Positions 11,691 to 22,600 of a stretch of 64,000 bases of DNA are shown here, piece after piece. Numbering within the stretch: position 1 is the first letter of the stretch; every line of letters starts with the position of its first letter. Origin of the DNA: Spisula solida (lineage: Eukaryota > Mollusca > Bivalvia > Venerida > Mactridae); NCBI GenBank assembly GCA_947247005.1, contig OX365948.1:2480001-2544000 (forward strand), given 5' to 3'. The notes beneath the pieces are model-generated. The model was not told the origin of the DNA, made no database searches, and saw only the letters and a program-made list of their open reading frames with translations. A program made the position numbers and the translations under genes.

Positions 11691-12712
11691 TGGAGTCTAG
11701 AGGTCCGGTTACCGGACCTCTAGACAATGCTTGTAGGACAGGCTAGAGGTCCGGTAATTTATTTCATGTGTATAAACAATATCTATTTTATCCTGTCGAG
11801 ACTTCCAATGCATTTACCTTGCTATACAGGTAAGTATTTGACAAAAATCTTGTAAAAAATAGTTAATTGATTAGCAATCAAGTTGATTAGAAGTGTGCGA
11901 CACTTTAATAAGTTATTATGCTGCCGGTAATTGCTGAATTTAATTTTGTTTGTTCGATGGTATTTGCTCTAATATTTGTTTGCTCACACATCAGTTTTGA
12001 AACTGCAAACAAACAAATCAGTTTTAATCAGATCTTCATAATAATTATGTTTCAATTAAATGTTGGTATATTGGGATCGCGAAGTTTTATCAAAACGTGC
12101 GTGTTAGAATGTAGATCTACTTTTTATGGAATATATCAAAGATGGGGTAAATTGTTTATTATTATTTATTTACTTATGTCATCATATGTTATTAAACACA
12201 AAATGTGCGTGTGCTGTTTTATCAAAAAACCCCGCTTGTACAAACTCATTTTAAGATAATTTTTTAGGCTCTCGAGCTCGAGAACGTCGCAGATGGGTTT
12301 TGTCCCTAGGATCAATGTCATCGTTGTTCATGCGCTGTTTCCCGTGGTACCAACATTTATTAGGGTGGATCTTGCATAGAACTTTATTGAGACGTTTGCA
12401 GAGTTTGTTGTACTGACGGGCGTGTGTGTGAAAAAGTGACCAAAATATATACAATGTGTGGTACCCCTCTAGACTTCAAGTCGTTATCAATGTGTATCAA
12501 TTGTTGTTCAACACAGACGAAACTATCGAAACATTCAAGATCACTGTTATTCCCAGTCAATGTTTTACATTTCTGTCAAATACAACATGGTAAACACTTA
12601 TACATATGAAATCAATTACCGGACCTCTAGCCTGTCCTACACGCATTGTCTAGAGGTCCGGTTACCGGACCTCTAGACTCCAGGTCTAGAGGTCCGGTAA
12701 CCGGACCTCTAG
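11691..12712. mobile_element. DNA element with nested-palindrome terminal inverted repeats
   Basis: The ends (about 11,691-11,768 and 12,605-12,683) are ~78-bp inverted copies. Each contains a 27-nt odd palindrome formed by CTAGAGGTCCGG, TTA and CCGGACCTCTAG, and a second CTAGAGGTCCGGTAAT block. An extra palindrome is added at the right (12,684-12,712). The ~840-bp interior has a plus frame (11,918-12,259) rich in hydrophobic residues and a minus frame (12,251-12,454); neither is a recognised transposase. No clear target duplication was found. Confidence 0.75.
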
Positions 12713-12893
12713 CCACTTCCTTTTTTATAACAGGGCGGCATTCTGATTCTGACCTGACATCATTCATTTAAAATCACAGTGGCCAAAAACTCATTTTGCT
12801 ATCTAATAAATTATTTTCAACAAAATATCAACAAAGAATAGACAAATGAGTCATGGTGAAAATGATAAAATAAGAAAACAAAACAAAAGTCAC

Positions 12894-13017
12894 CGTGAAC
12901 ATCTTTTTGTGAGACATCGTAAACTCTGATCAGGTTGGAAACCTCCCTAACGTCGCCATTAAAAACAGCCTGGTGTAACGGGAAATCTGCCCCAACAGAA
13001 CATTTGTCATCTTCCAT
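12894..13017 (-). CDS. First coding exon, ANKRD13C-like ankyrin-repeat protein (partial gene)
   Basis: Reading minus from ATG at 13,017, the exon encodes about 41 residues, beginning MEDDKCSVGADFPLHQAVF and continuing NGDVREVSNLIRVYDVSQKD. It ends at a GT donor (12,893) in phase 1, after VH. PLH..V..GDV..LIR is an ankyrin repeat, and the run FPLH..VF.GDVR..S.LIR....QKD.HG closely follows my memory of the ANKRD13C family, ER-associated proteins proposed to act in GPCR biogenesis. ATG at 13,017 is the only in-frame Met before an upstream TAG (about 13,096). The next exon is not recognised between 1 and 12,800, so the gene probably extends out of the window beyond a long intron 1. The gene lies head to head with the receptor at 16,590. 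Confidence 0.72.
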
Positions 13018-13115
13018 AAATTCGTTAAAAGTGGACAAATTATCAGTAATTTGTTGTGATGCTGTTGGTATCGGTGTCGTAATAATAAGCTAGTCGTGAT
13101 AATCAATAGTGTATT

Positions 13116-13124
13116 GCAATTTAG
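13116..13124 (+). repeat. Target-site duplication, left copy (9 bp)
   Basis: GCAATTTAG, identical to 16,464-16,472, directly abuts the left inverted terminus of the foldback element. Confidence 0.85.
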
Positions 13125-16100
13125 CGGTATGTCTAAACACCGGATATGAATCATATTCGCGGATATGAACGGATATGAACGGTAAATACCGAATATGAAT
13201 GATTATTATTTTAATTAAGCAAAATATTTATTTTTTTATGTTGTAATCTATTATTAATATATAAATACTTATACACACAAAAAATAAATGATCTATAAGC
13301 ATGTTTAAGCCTGTGAAGAAATATATATTACCAGCGCGCTATCGGATTCATATTCGTGAACATTCGGCAAACCCCGTACATGAACTGTAAATACCAAATA
13401 TGAGCGTTAATTGTTTTAATTAGGCAAATATTTATTTTTTTATGTTGGAATCTATTATTAATATATAAATACTTATACACACAAAAAATAAATGATCTAG
13501 AAGCATGTTTAAGCCTGTGAAGAAATATATATTACCAACGCGCTATCATATTCATATTCCTAAACATCAGGCAAACCCCGTACATGAACGGTAAATACCA
13601 AATATGAGCGTTAATTGTTTTAATTAGGCAAAATATTTATTTTTTTATGTTGGAATCTATTATAAACATAGTCATACTTATACACACAAAAAATAAATGA
13701 TCTAGAAGCATGTTTCAGCCTCTGAAGAAATATATATTACCAACGCGCTATCATATTCATATTCGTGAACATCAGGTACATGAACGGTAAATACCAAATA
13801 TGAGCGTTAATTGTTTTAATAAGGCAAAATATCTATTTTTTTATGTTGCAATCTATTATAAACATAAAAATACTTATACTTACCAAAAATAAATTATCTA
13901 TAAGCATGATTAAGCCTTAGAAGAAATATGTATTATTATATATAGTGCGCTATCGGATTCATATTCGTGAACCTGAGGCGAAACTCGTACATGAACGATA
14001 AATACCGAATATGAGCGTTCATAATAAGACATCTAGCAAAATCTTAATTATACTTTGATAACTATAATTAACATATATGTAAATACTAGAACGATTAATA
14101 AAAGGCCTGTACCATATTGGATTCATGTTCGCGAACAAGGACGAAATACCGAATATGAACGATTTTTATTGGACGGAGGAAAACTTGAACTGTTTAAACT
14201 ATATATTGATATATAGATATATACTGTAAATACTAAAATTCTACGGCGAGTAACGAACATGAAACTATTCTAATATGATTGAATGTGCCAAAAAACCATG
14301 ATGATATATTAATAATATATGAAATTATCAAAACCGATTTAGTAGATTTATGCATTATATATATTTTATAATTTAAAATGATCATTATTACACGTGCTGA
14401 ATTTTTTTTACATCACACTCATTTTGTATTGTGTTTGCGTAAAGAATGTCGCTGTTTTTGTCGGAACAACAAAAGAGTGTGTGTTCCCTTTATCGGGGTT
14501 TAATCCAATTATGTATGGATTAATCTTCTTTTGATTGGATTATAATTATAGCCGTACCTGATTGATCAGCACACTTAAGTAAGTATAAGTATGTGATAAT
14601 GTGGCCCATGTGTGACCCTAACATAACACCACATTTGTTTTATTAAAATGTTTGAGAAAACGCTATAAATGCATTTTAACTGATTAAGTTGTTCAATTCT
14701 TGTCGGGTCAATATATGCAACATTGGGTGTTAGTATATAATTAAGATATAAAAATATGTTCGCGTATTTTGTCGGTGAAATAAACACGGGCAGTTCGGAT
14801 GTGGAAAAATTAAATCACGATTTTAGTACATTTACTTCCTATTGATACATAAATATACTGCAAATTTCTATCGGCCAATTAAAATTCAATGACTATTAAG
14901 GACACGCTTCGCTCCGCCCTTTTTTACCAAAATAATTATTTGACTTAAAATATCCTGAATTTTGATTGGCCGATAAATGTTTTTCGCTTCTCTGGCTCCG
15001 CCCTGTTAATCATTTACGATGTTAGATCACGGATTTACACTGTCCTGTATTCTTTGAATTTACGTAATATCGATGAAATCAAGACATTATTAAGATAAAT
15101 TGCAATGCAATACTCAAAATGACTTTACCTGGTAGTCATAGTACAAGTCAATTAAATTACCCCCAGTGAGCTACTAAATATGTACATAAGAAAATATGTG
15201 TCATTCTTGTAATACCGCTGAAAATATGCAAAAAACACACCTTATCAACTAAGCACAGACAGCGATAATCCCATTAAGTTGTATATTCGGTCGTTAATCA
15301 AGGTGTTAAACTATTTTAAACGGTTAATGGCAGCACGAACGTTTAATTAACGTGCGTGATGGCAGATATGTCACATGTATACATGTACTTGAATTTGTTC
15401 ACGAACATGAATCAGCACATAACGATATACATTACAAGCGTTCATATCCTAAGTATTATTTTATTCATTTTCTGATTTATTTTGTGTTATGTGAATACAT
15501 TTAGTTTAATTCGAAAGAGCAACATGCCGAAATTCCATATAATTTTAAAATAAAGGCATTTGTCCACGAACATGAATATCGACTTAGCGCTCTACATATT
15601 ATACATGTATCATTTTAAGCTGCAACGAACATGAATTGGTTTATAACATGAAAATGGATTAAATAACACTTTTTTCAAACTCAAATGGATTTCTTTTCGC
15701 TATACACATGCATTTTAGTACAAATAATCATTTTTAACACAGAAACATAAGATTTAACCTTCAATTAAATTATAATCATTCATATTCGGTATTTACCGTT
15801 CATATTCATATGCCTCAGTTCACGAATATGAAATCCGATAGCGCATTATGATAAACATTTCTTCTAAGGCTTAATAATGCTACCAGAACTTTTATTTTTG
15901 GTATGTGTATGTATTTTTATGGTTATAACCAATTCCAACACAAAAAAATAAACATTTTGCTTAATTAAAACAATAATCATTCATATTCGGTATTTACCGT
16001 TCATGTACGGAGTCCGCTTCATGTTCACGAATATGAAATCCGATAGCGCATTAATGATAAACATTTTTTTAAGGCTTAATCATGCTACTACAACATTTAT

Positions 16101-16463
16101 TTTTGGTATGTGTATGTATTTTTATTGTTATAACCAATTCAAACATAAAAAATAAATAGTTTACTTAATTATAACAATTATCGCTCATATTCGGTATTTA
16201 CCGTTCATGTACGGAGTCCGCTTCATGTTCACGAATATGAAATCCGATAGCGCATTAATGATAAACATTTTTTTAAGGCTTAATCATGCTTCTACAACAT
16301 TTATTTTTGGTATGTGTATGTATTTTTATGGTTATAACCAATTCCAACATAAAAAAATAAACATTTTGCTTAATTAAAACATTAATCATTCATATTCGGT
16401 ATTTACCGTTCATATCCGTTCATATCCGCGAAAATGATTCATATTCGGTATTTAGACACACCC
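13125..16463. mobile_element. Foldback/MULE-like element (3,339 bp) with long inverted arms
   Basis: The terminal ~60 bp are inverted copies: left contains GTCTAAACACCGGATATGAA and right, reverse-complemented, GTCTAAATACCGAATATGAA; both continue into CGCGGATATGAACGGATATG. Each arm then carries 4-5 tandem copies of a ~203-bp unit with GGTAAATACCGAATATGA-type ends (left about 13,165-14,040; right about 15,778-16,410, inverted). The centre (14,150-15,780) is AT-rich with no transposase frame. A perfect 9-bp duplication, GCAATTTAG, flanks the element. Long inverted arms and 9-bp duplications fit Mutator-like (MULE) or foldback transposons; the superfamily is inferred. Confidence 0.88.
14865..14980. 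repeat. Foldback MITE nested in the foldback element
   Basis: Left arm TTTCTATCGGCCAATTAAAA and right arm TTTTGATTGGCCGATAAATG are inverted copies. Between them lies GACACGCTTCGCTCCGCCC, a loop of the same type as in the 49.9-kb palindrome, which is also preceded by TTTCTATCGGCCAATCAG. Confidence 0.75.
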
Positions 16464-16472
16464 GCAATTTAG
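16464..16472 (+). repeat. Target-site duplication, right copy (9 bp)
   Basis: GCAATTTAG, identical to the left copy at 13,116-13,124. Confidence 0.85.
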
Positions 16473-16507
16473 TGGTGTGTGACCCATAGTTATTTTACAG
16501 GTGAAAA

Positions 16508-16587
16508 ATGTAAATAAAAGACTTCCTTGTTGCTGGTGTATGGTGAACAATGATACTTTACTGACAATAATCTACAAATTGTTATAA
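16508..16587 (+). promoter_or_regulatory. Candidate upstream ORFs in the receptor 5' leader
   Basis: An ATG directly followed by TAA (16,508-16,513) is a minimal start-stop element. A second upstream ORF of 15 codons runs 16,540-16,587 (begins ATGGTGAACAAT) and stops 2 nt before the main ATG. If the transcript starts upstream of these, they could damp translation of the receptor. The transcription start is unknown. Confidence 0.35.
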
Positions 16588-16589
16588 AT

Positions 16590-16626
16590 ATGCTCCTGTT
16601 GGTTGTTCTAGCCGGTTTTACCGTTG
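16590..16626 (+). CDS. Receptor pseudokinase exon 1: signal peptide
   Basis: Encodes MLLLVVLAGFTV plus one base; the donor is GTAGGT. Joined to exon 2 it gives TVA-QNCSS, a good signal-peptidase site. The hydrophobic segment is unusually short (13 residues), but an in-frame TGA at 16,551 rules out an upstream in-frame start in the same exon. The alternative donor 4 nt downstream would break the frame with exon 2. Confidence 0.75.
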
Positions 16627-19600
16627 GTAGGTAAACTTTTTAATTAGTTTATTACACCTGTAAAAGTTGAATAGTGTTCGGATATTATTCATTTGGAGTA
16701 GTGTCCGGATAGTTGTTCAAAATAAATGCTTTAACTTAATTTAATCCGAATGAGATAGTAGTTCTTCTACTTGAGTTTGGATATATACAAATTCCTACAT
16801 ATGTGCAAAGACCATGCATGTTGTATATTCAAATGGTAAAAAGGGAGGTTACTTGCCTATATTATCTAGGTCTCAAACTTAATCTGAATTCTGATTGCCA
16901 TCAGATTATCAACCTTGAACTTAAATGACCTTTCCTTATAATCCATAAGTTATTTCAGTTTGTATATATTCGCTTGCTTTCTATACATATGATACATAAA
17001 TTTAACTTGATGTTGATAGAATTTTTTTGGTTTAATTACTCTGTCACTTGATGACACTTAATGACAGTTACCAACTCTTATTCAGCACGCATGTTTAGTT
17101 TCAGCCCAGAATTGCTCCAGTAATTGCTTATATGGAGAGACGTTCTGCAATCCATCAACCCAACAATGTACGTATGGATGCAAGCCGGGTTGGAAGGGAT
17201 CAGAATGTACCAGTAAATGTCAAACTGAATCATGTGAAGCTTGCACTGTTGGTTCTCACGGAGAAGTGTGTTCTAGGTAAGTTAGTAATGAAATTGTTGT
17301 CTATGAGAGCGAAATTCATTTTTTAATATATATACATGTATAAAAATTGAAATAAAAGTTGATAATATAGTTGACAGAAATGGCTTGAGACATTTAGCAT
17401 ATATTCTGGAACTTTTCTTCATTAATCACTTGCTAGTATTTTTATTTAAACACTCACGATAAAACACAATAAACATGTGTAAACGCTATTATACCATAAA
17501 AAAATCAATTTGTGTGTTTTGGTTTTTACATGTGTATTCATAATTTGAATCTGATTTTCTTTGCACTGTTGGTTCTCACGGAGAAGTGTGTTCTAGGTAA
17601 GTTACCCAAACGAAAAATAATATCAACAAAATACTAACAAAACACTAACAAACCACTAACAAAACATAGTTTTATAATTTGTTAAAGTGTTTTGTTAGTG
17701 CTGCATTTAACAAAATACTAATACTGTACTATCTGGATTTCAGGCATATAGTATTTTGTTAGTGTTTTGTTAAGTGGACAGTGTTTTGTTGATGTTTCAT
17801 TACACTTAGAAGAATGAAAACAGTGTTTTGTTAGTGTTTCATTACTCTTCAACTTATTCATACTATGTTTTGTTGATGTTTCATTACACTTAGAAGAATG
17901 AAAACAATGTTTTGTTAGTGTTTCATTACTCTTCAACTTATTCATACTATGTTTTGTTGATGTTTCATTGGACTTTTTTTATTAATATTTCATTATACTT
18001 ATACCTCACATGCATGAGACTTGTTGATGTTTCATAGTACTTGGGTTCAAAGATAATTTAAAAACTTATAGTTCTAAGTACAATGTATATATGAATGGTC
18101 ATAGACAGAACAAGTACACTTACTAAACCAAAATACAAGTTGAATAACATAATAAGTGTTTGGGGGAAAAACTACAAAATCAATCATTCAGAAATTGAAA
18201 ATAGTTCTTATAAATTAAATAACACTGTTTATAAGACATTAATCACCAGTCCTGCATGTGCACAGGTCTAAAAAAATGGGAGTAAAAACAAAGTGTTGGA
18301 GTATTTCAGAACTACTGATTATATTTCATTAAACCAATTTTAATACAGTATGCTAAATCTGTTAGATCATTCTGGAAACACTAAACTGTTTGTGCATTTA
18401 CCTGCATATCATAAAACCATGGAACTCAATGGCATTATATGATGTGTAGATAAGATTTATTATGTTACCCTGCTTGTCAGGTCAAACTGTGTACACCCAT
18501 ATGAAAAAATGGGAAACAAAACACTGAAACAAAACACTAACAAAATACTATGTTGCAGACTGGTGAGTTTCTGAGGTCACTGGGTAATAAAAATGTAATC
18601 TCTACAAAGCAGCGATTCTATTGGCTAATGGACTGGTCTGTACACACACAAAGTAAATTTGAATCTCTGTGTGTACCGGCTATTTTTAAGCAGCAAACAT
18701 GGTGGTCAGTGTTTTATTTTGTGGACATTTATATGTGAATAATTTGACAGGATGTTTAGCAATTGGACTGAATCAACAAGCAGGTACAGTGTTTATTTGA
18801 TTAAGATATAGTTATAGTTCTGGTTGCTGTCTATAAGCCTTAATGTAAGTATAAGCTTCTGCAAACATGATGCATTGCACATGTGTATATTCTTTTATTT
18901 TGTCCTAAGAATAAAGTTAATCCCAGCACTTTTTATGTTTAAATATGCATTCATTATATTCTAGACTAGTGTCTCGAGTGCATGCAATTAGCATACATTG
19001 TGCTGGATTTTTATCCGAATTTCCCTTTTTGTTTCAATAAAATGTATACACATCGTCCAGACTTAATGGTCAATAAATGCAAAATAAAGTGACAATTAGC
19101 ATGCACTTCTGTTGAAATCATGAACCAATTAAATTGTCTTTGATATGCATTAATATAATGTCTGTATCTTTCATAATTAAGATATGATATGTGGATGCCC
19201 CACACTAGCAATTAACTTTTATTAATAGCCAACATAAAATAAATTAAAGACAACTATACTGTTTTGAATATTTCAGGTTAACATGGGAGTTTCTGCAGGT
19301 TCAGTCGAATAATCACAGAATACACAACAACGAATAAGTGTGGTATAACATTGAATGCTGAAACCAAGAATATACCTCAGACTGGGAATTTGGCGTTTTT
19401 ATCTCCACACACATGGGAATTACCAAAGGAAATTAGAGATGTTTCGAATGTCACATGGCAGATACTTCTTCAAATTTTCTAGTTCAGAAACCAGCATCAC
19501 ACAGTTAAAAGTACCTCATACGGTATGATATAAATTCTATTATTTTTGCGTAAAGTCTGTTGTTTGTTCATTTAGGCCTAATAGTGTATGTATATACTAC

Positions 19601-22600
19601 AAACAGAGTCACAGATGTGACATACCCGTAACGATTTCCTGGAAGTATGCTTATATATAATTATCAACTGGTATTATCTTGTTCTTCAGCTGGTAAACAC
19701 TCCATTCCACAGGTTGACAAATAACCGTACCCATGTACTGCAGCATGTACATTTTTCAAGTATTATTTTAATCAAACTTGTAAACAATTTAAATGTATAT
19801 TGCCACATCTTTATTTGAACAAGTAACTGGTCATTAGATTGAACAACCAGATTTCATATTTGTCAAGCCCTCCAGTACACTGAACTTATTTTACCTCTTC
19901 TTCCAGCTTTCACTTATCACATTTAACTGGTATTTTACAGTTGCTGTTTTGGACTTGTTTGATTCACCATTAGCTACAGTCAGTAACATGATGAGGGACG
20001 AATTGGGACTAATCATGGAAAGGAATGCATTCATCATTTGAAGGAAGGAATTTTCATATGAAAAGAGACAATGACTAAATTTTAGTTTCAAAATGACAGT
20101 GGACATTCTCATATTTTGTTTGAGTAAATTGATTCATTTTATAGTATTTTTTTGGTTATATATGAAATGCTTGCCTACGATCACCTTTTGCCACGTGCAT
20201 TTGTCAAATCTCAAATAATATTTAATAGTTATGTTTAAAAATAAAAGAACCTTAAAATTCCCGAATGCATGTATATACGTTGTAATGTTTTAAGTGCTTT
20301 TCTGCAGAAAATATTATGAATCACTATCAAAATATACAGTATTTTGTTAGTGTTTTGTTAATGTTTTGTTGGTATTTTGATGCAGTGTTTTGTTAGTATT
20401 TTGTTAACTCATTTGCATATTATATTTTGTTAGTGTTTTGTTAACTATGTTTTGTTAGTGTTTTCTTTAAGGAAAATAATGGAACACTAACAAAACATAC
20501 AGTGTTTTGTTAGTGTTTTGTTAAACTTATTCCCTTCATATGCAAATCAGTGTTTTGTTGGTATTTTGTTAGCAGTGTTTTGTTAGTGTTTTGTTAGTAT
20601 TTTGTTAGCTCATTTGCATGTCATTTGCTACACTAATAAAACATCAACAAAACATAGTATTTTGTTAGTGTTTTGTTTCAGTGTTTTGTTTCCCATTTTT
20701 TTTCGTTTGGGTAGTAATGAAATTGTTGTCTATGAGAGCGAAATTCATTTTTTAATATATATGTATACATGTATAAAAATTGAAATAAAAGTTGATAATA
20801 TAGTTGACAGAAATGGCTTGAGACATTTAGCATAATCATTATATATTCTGGAACTTTTCTTCATTAATCAGTTGCTAGTATTTTTATTTAAACACTCACG
20901 ATAAAACACAATAAACATGTAAACGCTATTATACCATAAAAAAAATCAATTTGTGTGTTTTGGTTTTTACATGTGTATTCATAATTTGAATCTGATAGAA
21001 AATCAATTAGTAGTCAAAAATAAAATGTGAATTACAGCTCATATGATGCTTTAAATCGTTTATTGTCTTGGCGGGCCCTGAAATGCACATAGTATATGTT
21101 AAACTGGATGTCAACAGCGTGTGAACCACTATGTTTACGCATGAATTTCGTCTAGTTAACGTAATGGACAAAACAGCGATTATTATGCTATATAATAAGT
21201 ATTGATGAAAGGTTTTTATGAATGCTTTTTCTTTTCATATATATAATCAACTGTCCAGTTTTTCATTTTGTTTTGAGCTGTTTAATTTCAATTGTTAATA
21301 ATAGCAAAAATTCATACTGTTTTTTTACACTGAGGTAACTGTGTCTCGATGTACTACATCATGTAGGACCTTTAGTATGAAGAATTTGGTGGTTGACTGT
21401 GTAGTACTTAAAAGGGCCCATGTAACGATATAGTGACCTGTATGATCTATTCCAGCTGTTAATCGTAAGAAGTCATTCTCATGGTATTAATCCCAAATTC
21501 CCAATACATTGCTTCACAGCTCTAACAGATTATGTTGTCTATTTCAGTTGTCCAGCCGGTGTATTTGGACCCATGTGTAATATAGATTGCGGTGAGAACT
21601 GTCTTCCTGGTGTGAATGGTGATACATGTGACTACTTTGGTAACTGTCTGTATGGATGTGAGGTACCGTACACTGGTCCACAGTGCCTGGAACAACACTG
21701 TCCATTCGATAACTGTCGTAGATGTGATAAGTCTATATATGGCAGCCTGTATTGCTCCTATTGTATTGAAGGTAAGTTATAATCGGGATTAATCCAAAGG
21801 GAGTAATACCGTTGTTAAGTGTCAGATTGATTATAAAATTATTCCAGGATAACATAAGAGGCATAGGCTTTTTAGTATTGTTTCACCTCTGACTCCTAAT
21901 TTTGCCTACAAAAATTCTAGTCACTAGAAAAAATTATTTCCATCAGAATTGTGTTTTATTTTGTATCATTTACAACTTTGCAAATTTTTGCTGTTAAGAA
22001 AAGTACTCATACTTCATAATCCAGGAAATTTGTTTATTTTACTGTTCATGTCAAGTGCTTGATGGTTTTGTCCTTTGTCTGAAAGACAAAATGAACAGAA
22101 CAATATTTCTATACATTTGTTGTATGGTGAAAAGAGCATTGGCTTGTCACCCTAGTGATTCGGATTCAAATATTTATTTCCGCCCGGTATTGTTCTTCCA
22201 CAATATTGACTACTAGTTCCACATGTGGATGAATTGTCAGTTGGTTGTAGAAGAGAAAGTTGGTAAAATGAATGTTCCGGTTATATAGGAGTGAAAAACG
22301 TGTTTAAATTTCTTTTCCAGGTTACTATTGGCATCCAGAAGGGAACAAATGCATTCTATGTCCAGGAAATTGTTTAGCAGAGGGAAGTGTTTGTGACAGG
22401 ATTACAGGAAAGTGTGATAAATGTCAGCCGGGATGGTTTGGTCTGAAATGTCAGTATGAATGTAAGATCACAGACTGCAAAGCATGCTGGCGTAATAAAA
22501 TTAGTAACACTGTATGCTCCAGATGCGAGGACGGAATGTTTCCCAGTGAGTGATGATATTTTACACGATAATAAATAAAAACCTAGATTATCACCTGATC

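Larger units (their letters stand above)
13018..16589. promoter_or_regulatory. Divergent promoter region, split by a transposon
   Basis: The start codons of the ANKRD13C-like gene (13,017, minus) and the EGF receptor pseudokinase (16,590, plus) diverge from this interval. Removing the insertion 13,125-16,463 and one copy of its 9-bp target duplication leaves about 224 bp between the two ATGs, a spacing typical of bidirectional promoters. No TATA box or initiator can be fixed from sequence alone. Shared control is an inference from geometry. Confidence 0.55.

Noticed and set aside
13015..13038. Ankyrin exon start at 13,038
   Set aside because: That codon is TTG on the minus strand; the first in-frame ATG is at 13,017.
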